NCBI GenBank assembly: GCA_963762545.1
Contig: CAVXLC010000008.1
Coordinates: 124,001-188,000 of the forward strand
DNA: 64,000 bases
Source: JABFSM01 sp963762545
GTDB taxonomy: Bacteria; Gemmatimonadota; Gemmatimonadetes; Gemmatimonadales; GWC2-71-9
Reading direction: 5' to 3'
Both the position numbers and the translations under genes were made by a program. The notes below the pieces were generated by a model, which made no database searches, was not told the DNA's origin, and was given only the letters and a program-made list of their open reading frames with translations. Positions 17,417 to 24,663 of this stretch are shown piece after piece (the stretch's first letter is position 1; each line of letters begins with the position of its first letter).

Positions 17417-18441
17417 GGAAACATCCCCGTGAGCTTGAGGCCCGCCGTCTCGTCGAGCCGGAGCGCCAGGTTCATCGCCTGCACCGCCTGCCCGCCGGCG
17501 CCTTTGATCAGATTGTCCACCGCCACCATCACCTGCACCTCGCGCCCGTCGTCCGACCCGGTGGCATGGATCAGCGCGAGATTGGTCCCCACCGCGTGGG
17601 TGAGCTCGGGCGGCTGCGCCATGAGCCGGACGAAGGGCCGCCCGGCGAAGGCGGCCTCGTAGAGCGCTACGATCGCCTCGCGCTCCAGGGGGGTGGCCAG
17701 CGTCGCGTGCAGCGTGGCGTAGATGCCGCGCACGAACGGGCCGGAATGCGCCATGAGCCGGGCGCCGGCGCCGGCGTCGCCGGTCCAGGCGCGCCACTGC
17801 TCCAGGATCTCCCCCTCGTGCCGGTGCCCCATCACGGAATAGGCGAAGAGATTGTGGGCCCGGGCCGGATGATGGGTCGTGGGCCTCGGATGCGCCCCCG
17901 CGCCGCTCGATCCGGTGACCGCGAACACCGCCGGGGGCGCCGCGAGGGGCAGCCCCGCCAGGGGATAGAGCGCGAGCTGCGCCGCGGTGGCGAAGCAGCC
18001 CGGCGCGGCCAGCGCGGTGGCCCCGGCCAGCCCGGTGCCCAGCACGTCGGCCAGGGCATAGCGGAACCGGTGCACCAGCGCCGGGGCCGGGTGCGCGCCG
18101 TAGTAGCGCTCGTTGAGCCGGCCATCCTGAATCCGGAAATCGGCGGCGAGGTCCACGATCAGCCCGGGGCCGGCGTCCACGATCTCGCCCATCAGCGCCG
18201 AGGACTGGCCGTGCTCCAGCGCCAGGAACACCACGTCGGCGCCCTTGGCCGCCTCCGCGGCGGTGGCGCCCGAGAAGCGCGCGTCGGTGATCAGCGAGAG
18301 CCCCGGGTGCAGCTCGGCGATCGGCTTGCCGGCCTGGCTCCGGCTGGTGGCCAGGCACTCCCGCACCTCGGGATGCTGGAGCACGATGCGGAGCAGCTCG
18401 CCGCCCACATAACCCGCGGACCCGATCACAGCGACCCGCAT
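17410..18441 (-). CDS. argC: N-acyl-gamma-glutamyl-phosphate reductase ArgC
   Basis: A 343-residue NADPH-dependent reductase for the third pathway step. The Rossmann motif GSAGYVGGELLRI is at residues 7-19. The active-site Cys lies in ALAAPGCFATAAQLAL, and TGSSGAGAHPRPTTH plus GHRHEGEI carry the conserved His. The protein ends NLIKGAGGQAVQAMNLALRLDE, typical of ArgC. ATG 18441 directly follows the stop of the DUF1611 gene, and the 3' end overlaps argD. Confidence 0.95.
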   Translation of the reverse strand: MRVAVIGSAGYVGGELLRIVLQHPEVRECLATSRSQAGKPIAELHPGLSLITDARFSGATAAEAAKGADVVFLALEHGQSSALMGEIVDAGPGLIVDLAADFRIQDGRLNERYYGAHPAPALVHRFRYALADVLGTGLAGATALAAPGCFATAAQLALYPLAGLPLAAPPAVFAVTGSSGAGAHPRPTTHHPARAHNLFAYSVMGHRHEGEILEQWRAWTGDAGAGARLMAHSGPFVRGIYATLHATLATPLEREAIVALYEAAFAGRPFVRLMAQPPELTHAVGTNLALIHATGSDDGREVQVMVAVDNLIKGAGGQAVQAMNLALRLDETAGLKLTGMFPC

Positions 18442-19522
18442 CTAGACCTCTCCCGCGATGGTGGCGCCCAGCACGGCGCGGACCGTCTCCACCAGCCCCG
18501 CGGCATCGCGCAGCGCGTTGTGCGCCGGGATGCCCGAGGTTCCGGGCGATGTAGTCCCGCCCGACCTGGTTGTCGGTGGCCGGCCCGGTGAAGCAGGTGA
18601 TCGGGAGGCCGTACTGCCCGCTGTAGAGCTGGTGGGCGCCCCAGCAGCCCACCGGATCGGGCGCGGCCATCACGTGCGCCGCGCCCAGGCCCATCAGTCC
18701 CCGGTCGCTCAGAATGTCCTGCACGCCGTACTCGCCCAGGATGCCGTCGCCCAGCTCGGCCACGATGACGTCGGGCCGGCCGCCCCGTTCCCGGGACAGC
18801 CGGTTGAAGATGCCCCGCGCCACCGGCACCGTCATGCCGGCGTGGGTACTGGCCGCGCCCGCGTCGTTGAAGGTGAGCGCGGCGACGGCGCCGGCGTCCA
18901 GCATCGAGAGCGTGTCCCGCATCAGCGACACGCCGGTGAGCTTGCAGGCGCCCACCCGGAGGCCGGAGCGGGTGAACCCGCGCACCAGCTCGGTGGCGGC
19001 GACGGTCTTGCCCGCGTTCATGCAGGTGCCGGCCACGAACACGACCGGCGAGCCGCACTCGAGAGTATCGGCCGGAGGAATGGCGCCGTCGGCGATCGTG
19101 GCGGGGCGGCCGATCCGGTCTCCCAGCTCCGGGAACGTGAGCACCGCGCCCAGCACCTCGGCCTTGAAGGGCGGGCCGATGTCCGGATTGGAGGAGGTGC
19201 AGCGCCCCAGGATGCCGCCCAGATTGAGGACGTTGATCACGTCCCCGACCGCGATCTCCGAGGGCACCTCACCGGCGTAGCCCCGGAGCGCGCGCCGGGA
19301 GCCCAGCGTGCCCGCCACCACGTCGCCCGCCCGGAGCGACACCATGCGCCCCGACAGATCCTCCACCGTGTTGTAGGTGGACTTGTCTTCCAGGATGCGC
19401 ACCGCGAGGACGTAACCCTCCCGGGCCACGATGTCGTTGCCCACGATCACGTCCGGGGCCAGCCGCGCGTTCCGGGTGGACGACGCGATCCGGTCGAGCC
19501 GGATCCGGGTGGTGGTGACCAC
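18442..19522 (-). CDS. DUF1611 (DgcN-like) P-loop protein, candidate N-acylglutamate synthase; frameshifted near 18534
   Basis: A DUF1611 protein of about 359 residues after correction. The N-terminal domain (residues 1-145) is followed by a P-loop, GTCMNAGKT at 165-173, in the DUF1611 C-terminal domain, with VAELGDGILGEYGV and DPVGCWGAHQLY further on. Reading from GTG 19522 is clean to DYIARNLG; the natural ending GIPAHNALRDAAGLVETVRA is one frame away and stops at 18442. Dropping one base of the G-run at 18533-18535 joins them. As I recall, family member DgcN N-acetylates D-glutamate. Here the gene abuts argG and argC with no gap, and the operon has no ArgA or ArgJ, so a role in making N-acyl-glutamate is a reasonable inference, not proven. 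Confidence 0.8.
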
Positions 19523-20723
19523 CTACTTGCCCTTCCCGGCCTGGCCGGCCCGCTCGGCCAGCAGCGACGGAATCGCGCCGATCCGCGCGAAGGCGCGGGC
19601 CTCGTCGCCGCTCCACAGCCGGTTCTCTTCTCCGTAGGTGGCCACCGAGCGATCCATCATCGAATAGGGGCTCCGGGTGCCGGTGACCATGAACCGGCCC
19701 GGCGCCAGGCGGACCCGGGTCTCCCCGGTCACCCGTTCGCTGCGAGCTGGTGACCAGCGCCTCGATGTCCCGCAGCGCCGGATCGAAGTAGTGGCCCTCG
19801 TGGAGCCGGTCTCCGTAGAAGCGGCCCAGCTGATCCTTCCAGAACACCTGCCACTTGGTGAGCACCAGCTTTTCCAGCTCGCGGTGCGCTGCGATGAGCA
19901 GCAGCGCCGCCCCCGCCTCGAAGCCGATCCGCCCCTTGATGCCGAGCGCGGTCTCTCCCACATGGATGTTGCGGCCCAGGCCGTACCGCGCGGACAGCGC
20001 CGAGAGCCGCGCGATGAGATCGGGGCCGGAGCGCGCGGCGCCGTCCAGCGACACCGGCACCCCGTGCGTCCACTCGATCACCAGCTCGGCGGGCGCCGGC
20101 GCGTTGGCCGGCGGATCGAGCAGCTCGGCGGGCGGGCCGGCCCAGGGGTCGTGGGTCCAGCCCCCGCCCCAGGTGGTGCCCCACAGCCCGGCGTTGATGC
20201 TGTAGGCGGAGGCCTTGGCCGGCACCGGCAGCGTGCGCGCCTCGAGGTAGGCGATGGCCTGGTCCCGGGTCAGGGCCTCGTCGCGAATCGGGGTGACGAT
20301 GGCCATTTCCGGTGCGAGGACCCGGAGCGCGATGTCGAAGCGGACCTGGTCGTTGCCGGCGCCGGTGGAGCCGTGGGCCACCGCCTTGGCGCCGACCTGC
20401 CGGGCCACTTCGATGACCGAGATGGCCTGCTGGGTCCGCTCGGCGCTGACCGAGAGGGGGTAGACCTCCCCGCGGAGAACGTTGCCCTGGATCAGGAAGG
20501 TGACGAACCGGGTGAAGACCTGGTCGCGGGCGTCGACCTCGTGGTGGGAGACGGCGCCCACGGCCAGCGCCTGCTGCCGGATGGCGGCGCGCTCCTCGAC
20601 GGAGGCGCCGCCGGTATTCACATAGACGGTGTGGACCGCGTAGCCCTGCTCGGTGAGCCGGGGGACGCAGTACGAGGTGTCGAGCCCGCCGGAGAAGGCC
20701 AGGGCGAGAGGCGGAGATTGCAT
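19523..20723 (-). CDS. argG: Argininosuccinate synthase ArgG, frameshifted near 19741
   Basis: ATP-dependent synthase joining citrulline and aspartate. The N-terminus has the PP-loop AFSGGLDTS, then VYVNTGGA, the acceptor region HGSTGAGNDQVRFD and AYSINAGLWGTTWGGGW. The first frame runs to FDPALRDIEALVTSS. The ending VTGETRVRLAPGRFMVTGTR ... YGEENRLWSGDEARAF is one frame away and stops at 19523. Removing one base around 19738-19745 gives 399 residues, the usual length. It is the first gene of the arginine operon. The ATG at 20723 lies next to the ARG-box palindrome, with no Shine-Dalgarno sequence, so the message may be leaderless. Confidence 0.9.
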
Positions 20724-20741
20724 AATGCATAAGTATGCATG
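20724..20741. promoter_or_regulatory. ARG box (ArgR operator) over the argG start
   Basis: AATGCATAAGTATGCATG contains the perfect inverted repeat ATGCATA-AG-TATGCAT (20725-20740). It fits the general ArgR site, which is an 18-bp AT-rich palindrome with TGCAT/ATGCA half-sites. It abuts the argG ATG and covers the predicted -10 box. It also lies 87 bp ahead of the divergent GspE-like gene. ArgR is encoded at the end of the operon it would control. Confidence 0.75.
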
Positions 20742-20759
20742 ATTTCCTCAGTGGCGCAA
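20730..20759 (-). promoter_or_regulatory. Possible promoter of the arginine operon
   Basis: On the minus strand TTGCGC (20754-20759), an 18-bp spacer and TACTTA (20730-20735) place the start of transcription at or next to the A of the argG ATG. That would give a leaderless message repressed by ArgR bound over the -10 box. The match to consensus is moderate. Confidence 0.35.
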
Positions 20760-20827
20760 GCCTCAGACTTTCTTCACGCTCCCTTCCACCCCGCCCCGCC
20801 ACTATGGAGGCTCACAGGGGAGGCACC

Positions 20828-22630
20828 ATGGCGTCGGACAGCGGACGGCGGCTGGGCGAATTACTGGTGGAAGCGGGCGCGGCCAAACCGGAAGACGTCG
20901 AGGCCGCCGCGGCGGAGGGACGCCGCGAAGGCCGCCTCATGGCCCGGGTGCTCCAGGAGCGCTATGGCCTCGAGGAGCCGGAGCTGTTCCGCGCGCTCAG
21001 CCGCAAATTCGGCCTCGACTACGCCCTGGCCGACGACCTGATCCCCCAGGTGGACCCCGAGCTCTCTCGGCAGCTGCCCCAGCGTTTCTGCGAGTTCAAC
21101 CGGCTGATCCCGATCCGCCGCGAGGGCGACGCGGTGATCCTGGCCACCTGCGACCCGCTGGCCAGCTTCCCAGAGCTGCCCCACGCCCTGGGCGCCGGCA
21201 AGGTGAACCTCCGGCTGATCACCCCCACCGACTATCACCGGCTCCGCGCCGCGCTGGACTTGCATCAGCTGGGCCAGGACACCCGGCAGATCGAGACCGG
21301 CCCGCACGCGCCGACCGCCGCGCCGGTGCTCGGTGCCACCGCCATCGACAGCGGGACCGTGGCCCTGCTCGACGCCATCGTGCTCGATGCCGTCGCGGCC
21401 CGGGCCAGCGACATCCACCTGGAGGTGTACGGCGACCGTCCCCGGATCCGGATCCGCGTGGATGGCGACCTGCGGGACCTGGGCCACTATCAGCTCACGC
21501 TGGCCCAGTTCGTCGCGGTGGTGAACGTCGGCAAGGTGCGGGCCCGGCTCGACATCGCGGAGCACCGCGCGCCCCAGGGCGGCCGCTTCAGCCTCCGGGT
21601 GCGGGATCAGGCCTTCGACGTCCGGGCCCAGTCCCAGCCCTCCCTGCACGGCGAGCACCTGGTGCTCCGGCTCCTCCCCCAGGAGCGGAAGCCGCTCAGC
21701 ATCTCCGACCTCGGCTTCCTGCCCGAGCTGGCGGCCCGCTACCGCCGGCTGCTCCAGAGCCCCGGCGGGCTGGTGCTGGTGGTGGGCCCGACCGGGAGCG
21801 GCAAGTCCACGACGCTCTACGCCGGACTGCTGGTGCTGGCCGGCGACACGACCCGCAAGGTGATCAGCGTGGAGGATCCGATCGAGTACGCCATCGACGG
21901 CGTGCAGCAGTGCCAGACCCTGCCGGAGATCGGCTTCGTCTTCGCCCAGGCGATGCGGGCCTTCGTGCGCGAGGACCCCGACGTCATCCTGGTCGGCGAG
22001 ATCCGCGACGCCGAGACCGCCATGGAAGCGCTGCGGGCCTCGCAGACCGGGCACCTGGTGCTCTCCACCCTCCACTGCAACGACACGGTGGACGCGGTCC
22101 AGCGGCTGCTGGACCTGGGCATGCACCCGAACTCGATCGGCAGCGAGCTGCTGGCGATCATCGCGCAACGCCTCGCCAAGCGGATCTGCACCGCGTGCCG
22201 CGAGGAGACCACCCCGGACCCCGAGCTGATGGCGGAGATCTTCCCGGCCGGAGCGCCACCGGGCTTCAAGGCGTTCATCGGCAAGGGCTGTCCGCGGTGC
22301 GCCGGTCAGGGAACCTACGGACGGGTGGCGGTGGCCGAGCACCTGCCCATTACCGGGGCGCTGCGCCAGGCCATTTCGCGGCAGGCGCCACTCCATGAGC
22401 TGCGCGCCGTGGCGCAGAAGGCGGGGCTGCTGACGCTTCGGAACCAGGCGCTCCAGATGGTCCAGGCGGGGCTGATCGGGCTGCGCGAGCTCCGGGACAT
22501 GATTCCGCCCGACATGCTGAGCGGAAAGGACGGCCTGGAGTCGGACGCCGCGGCGGAGCGCATCGCGTCAGCGAAGACGCCGGCGCCGAAGCGGCCTCCT
22601 GCACGGGAGGGCGTGACGGCGCCCACCTGA
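20828..22630 (+). CDS. GspE/PulE/PilB-type secretion ATPase
   Basis: A 600-residue type II secretion or type IV pilus assembly ATPase. The N-terminal MshEN-like domain (residues 1-150) starts RRLGELLVEAGAAKPEDVEAA. The ATPase core has GPTGSGKSTTLYAGLL (Walker A), VISVEDPIEY (Asp box), VREDPDVILVGEIRDAETA (Walker B) and TGHLVLSTLHCNDT (His box). A zinc-binding tetracysteine lies in CTACREE ... GCPRCAGQG. ATG 20828 has AGGGGAGG upstream; an in-frame ATG at 20735 would add an extension lying in the argG promoter region and was rejected. No other pilus or secretion gene is adjacent. Confidence 0.92.
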   Translation: MASDSGRRLGELLVEAGAAKPEDVEAAAAEGRREGRLMARVLQERYGLEEPELFRALSRKFGLDYALADDLIPQVDPELSRQLPQRFCEFNRLIPIRREGDAVILATCDPLASFPELPHALGAGKVNLRLITPTDYHRLRAALDLHQLGQDTRQIETGPHAPTAAPVLGATAIDSGTVALLDAIVLDAVAARASDIHLEVYGDRPRIRIRVDGDLRDLGHYQLTLAQFVAVVNVGKVRARLDIAEHRAPQGGRFSLRVRDQAFDVRAQSQPSLHGEHLVLRLLPQERKPLSISDLGFLPELAARYRRLLQSPGGLVLVVGPTGSGKSTTLYAGLLVLAGDTTRKVISVEDPIEYAIDGVQQCQTLPEIGFVFAQAMRAFVREDPDVILVGEIRDAETAMEALRASQTGHLVLSTLHCNDTVDAVQRLLDLGMHPNSIGSELLAIIAQRLAKRICTACREETTPDPELMAEIFPAGAPPGFKAFIGKGCPRCAGQGTYGRVAVAEHLPITGALRQAISRQAPLHELRAVAQKAGLLTLRNQALQMVQAGLIGLRELRDMIPPDMLSGKDGLESDAAAERIASAKTPAPKRPPAREGVTAPT

Positions 22631-22731
22631 TCCCGGCGCTCGAATCGTCGGGGCTCCGGGGCGCCGTACCGGGAGCAAGGTCACCGGAATGCTCGTCCGG
22701 CCCTCCGCCGAGCTGACTGGGCTGCCCTGAT

Positions 22732-23109
22732 CTACGACTGCGCGCTCCGGGGCGGCAGCAGCCGGCCGAACACCCCGCCCAGCAATCCCGCCACCGCGCC
22801 GGTTACCGTCGCGATCGCCACGGTCTCGATCTCGGCGCCCGCCGCCGCGCCGGCGATCACCGCCGCGATGGCCCCGATGAAGCTGCTCACCCCGCCGGAG
22901 ATCGCGCCGCCGCGCAGCGAGCCGCCGATCGGGATGCCGGGCGAGCGGCGGGAGAACCGGGAGCCGACCATCGCGGCAATCGCGGTGCCCACGATCGGAA
23001 AGAAATTGTTGGCCTCGCCCAGCGCCGGCACCACGGTGCCCACCACCACCATGATGACCTGCAGGATCGCGCCGACGAAAATGGACGAAACCAGCGGGGA
23101 CTTGCCCAT
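22732..23109 (-). CDS. Small glycine-rich membrane protein
   Basis: A 125-residue hydrophobic protein with three or four predicted membrane segments (VSSIFVGAILQVIMVVVGTVVPAL; IVGTAIAAMVGSRF; SSFIGAIAAVIAGAAAGAE; VTGAVAGLLGGVFG). Gly- and Ala-rich helices with a GGSLRGGAISGGVSSF stretch suggest tight helix packing, but I recognise no family. The ATG overlaps the stop of the upstream RidA gene (TGATG at 23107-23111), so the two are translated together. Its function is unknown. Confidence 0.65.
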   Translation of the reverse strand: MGKSPLVSSIFVGAILQVIMVVVGTVVPALGEANNFFPIVGTAIAAMVGSRFSRRSPGIPIGGSLRGGAISGGVSSFIGAIAAVIAGAAAGAEIETVAIATVTGAVAGLLGGVFGRLLPPRSAQS

Positions 23110-23561
23110 CAGGGCACCGTCGCCATGCACTCGATTTCGAGCCGGCCGCCCAACGCCAGTCCGCTGGTGCCCATGGCGCTCCGGGCCGGGCGGTGGGTCG
23201 GGAAGAAGGTCACGTACACCGCGTTCATCCGGCCCCACTCGGCGATGTCGGCCAGCATGACCAGGCACTTCACCACGTGGTCCATGTCGGAGCCGTTGGC
23301 CTCGAGCAGCCGCTTGATGTTGGAGAGCGCCTGGCGGGTCTCGGCCTCCACGCCGCCGGCCACCACCTTGCCGGTGCTGTCGGTGCCGAGCTGGCCGGCC
23401 AGGTAGAGCATGTGGTCCACCCGGACCGCAGGGGAGAACGGCAGCGTGGCCGCGGCGCCGGTGGGCACGATGTACTTGACCTCGGGGGCCTTGTTCTGGG
23501 CGGCGAGGGGCAGGGCGGCGAGGAGCAGGGGAACGGCCAGGCGCAGGATCCGCGAGATCAT
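23109..23561 (-). CDS. RidA family protein with a signal peptide
   Basis: A 150-residue RidA/YjgF/UK114-like protein. Classical RidA hydrolyses reactive enamines and imines in the cytosol. Here the first 21 residues (ISRILRLAVPLLLAALPLAAQ) form a clear Sec signal peptide ending AAQ, so the protein should be exported. The core shows YLAGQLGTD, RQALSNIKRLLEANGSDMDHVVKCLVML and the conserved Arg in THRPARSAMG with LEIECMATV after it. Cytosolic enamine detoxification therefore does not fit; a periplasmic role is unknown. It is coupled to the downstream membrane protein gene. Confidence 0.88.
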   Translation of the reverse strand: MISRILRLAVPLLLAALPLAAQNKAPEVKYIVPTGAAATLPFSPAVRVDHMLYLAGQLGTDSTGKVVAGGVEAETRQALSNIKRLLEANGSDMDHVVKCLVMLADIAEWGRMNAVYVTFFPTHRPARSAMGTSGLALGGRLEIECMATVP

Positions 23562-23663
23562 GGGATCGGGGTTTCGTTGAGGGGAAGCGAAAAGGTCGGC
23601 GCTGGGCGGGGATCTGTCAATGATGAACTTGTCGAAAACCGCCGGCGGGGCTGGTGCCCTGCG

Positions 23664-24026
23664 TCAGATCCGTTCGTATTCGTGAACCGTCCTCTCGCTC
23701 TCCACATCTCCCGTGTGTCTGGTGACCTTGGGCTCGATCAGCATGAGGTGCACCTCCTCGCGCGCCACCGGCCGGTGCTCGACCCCCTTGGGAATCACCA
23801 CCAGCTCGCCCGGGCCGAGCGTGATGGCCCCGTCGCGCAGCTCGATGGTGAGCTCTCCCTTGATGATGAAGAAGAGCTCGTCCTCCCCGGCGTGATCGTG
23901 CCAGATGAACTCCCCCTGCACCTTGGCGAGCTTGACGTGGCAGTCGTTCAGGTCGGCGACGATCTTGGGACGCCACTGGTCGCTGAACAGCCTGAGCTTC
24001 TGCGCCACGTTGATGACGGGAACCAT
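23664..24026 (-). CDS. Cupin domain protein
   Basis: A 120-residue single-domain cupin. Motif 1 is GEFIWHDHAGEDELFFIIKGELTI (His, His, Glu metal ligands) and motif 2 is GPGELVVIPKGVEHRPVAREE (second His). Such proteins bind a divalent metal; known members include isomerases, dioxygenases and sugar-binding proteins, and this sequence does not settle which. ATG 24026 has GAGGAGG seven bases upstream; an in-frame extension to 24134 runs through the inverted repeat at 24082-24120 and was rejected. Confidence 0.8.
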   Translation of the reverse strand: MVPVINVAQKLRLFSDQWRPKIVADLNDCHVKLAKVQGEFIWHDHAGEDELFFIIKGELTIELRDGAITLGPGELVVIPKGVEHRPVAREEVHLMLIEPKVTRHTGDVESERTVHEYERI

Positions 24027-24081
24027 CCCTGCCTCCTCATAGTTTGGTCCGGCGTGCCTGACCCCGGGGTCCGCAGATTCG

Positions 24082-24120
24082 CAGACGCGGATTGCGCGGA
24101 ATCGGCGGATCAACGCGGAG
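24082..24120 (+). repeat. Left arm of 39-bp inverted repeat around the GxxExxY gene
   Basis: Begins CAGACGCGGATTGCGCGGAA and ends AACGCGGAG. It matches the reverse complement of 24517-24555 at 30 of 39 positions without gaps, including the first ten and the last eight bases. It overlaps the 3' end of the broken GxxExxY gene. Confidence 0.75.
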
Positions 24121-24592
24121 GGCTCCGAGTCCACACGACCCGCTTGAACTCGGCCTTCTCCCCGAAGTTGAGCAGCAGCCCCACCCGGAGCCGGGAAGCC
24201 CTGAGATAGTTCAGGACCTGGGCGCTATGCTGTGGAATGATACATCGCCCCGCCTTGACCTCCACGATGACCCGCGACTCGACGACGAGGTCCGCGCGGT
24301 AGTGCCCGACGTTCTGACCGTGGAACTGGATCTCGAAAGGAATCTGCCGCCCGACGCGGAGGCCGGCGTGCTTCAGCAGGACCACGAGCGCATTTACGTA
24401 GACGGCTTCCAGAAATCCGAACCCCTACTCCGAATGAACGGCATAGAACGCACCCAGGATTGTCGCCCTGGTTTCCCCATGGAGTGACGTCCCACCAACC
24501 CCGGTTCTCTGCGGTTCTCCGCGTAGCTCCGCATCCTCCGCCCTTTCCGCGTCTGCTGTTGCCGAGTCCGGGTTCGCAGCAAGATCTTCCAT
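24110..24592 (-). pseudogene. GxxExxY family protein, interrupted by an in-frame TAG
   Basis: A small protein of the GxxExxY family (PD-(D/E)XK nuclease superfamily, function unknown). The frame reads SLHGETRATILGAFYAVHSE, then TAG at 24427-24425, then GFGFLEAVYVNALVVLLKHAGL, RADLVVESRVIVEVKAGR and VGLLLNFGEKAEFKRVVW. The family motif GFGFLEAVY and the core VEVKA survive, and a single base change (TTG to TAG, Leu to stop) explains the break. The upstream part of the frame is repetitive (TADAERAEDAELRGEP) and lies in the right inverted repeat, so the true start is unclear. An ATG at 24592 is the outer limit. An internal restart could make only the 91-residue C-terminal part. Confidence 0.75.
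24517..24555 (-). repeat. Right arm of 39-bp inverted repeat around the GxxExxY gene
   Basis: On the minus strand it begins CAGACGCGGAAAGGGCGGAG and ends TACGCGGAG, with GCGGA recurring about every nine bases. It pairs with 24082-24120. Similar GCGGA-rich sequence continues to about 24500. Confidence 0.75.
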
Positions 24593-24663
24593 CGACTCAA
24601 GCTTCAGCCAATCCCCCCCGAATACCCGATTCTTTCCCTGCGCACCGGTCCGGACTCGCCCCG

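Noticed and set aside
16277..19522. A single 1081-codon frame joining the DUF1611, argC and argD region
   Set aside because: It exists only because the one-base insertion shifts DUF1611 into the argD frame; the middle part is out-of-frame argC.
20735..20827. N-terminal extension of the GspE-like ATPase
   Set aside because: It starts inside the ARG box, has no ribosome site, and homologues begin near the ATG at 20828, which has a strong one.
24394..24600. A 68-codon frame upstream of the GxxExxY core
   Set aside because: Arg/Gln-rich reading of the GCGGA repeat in another frame; no resemblance to a protein family.
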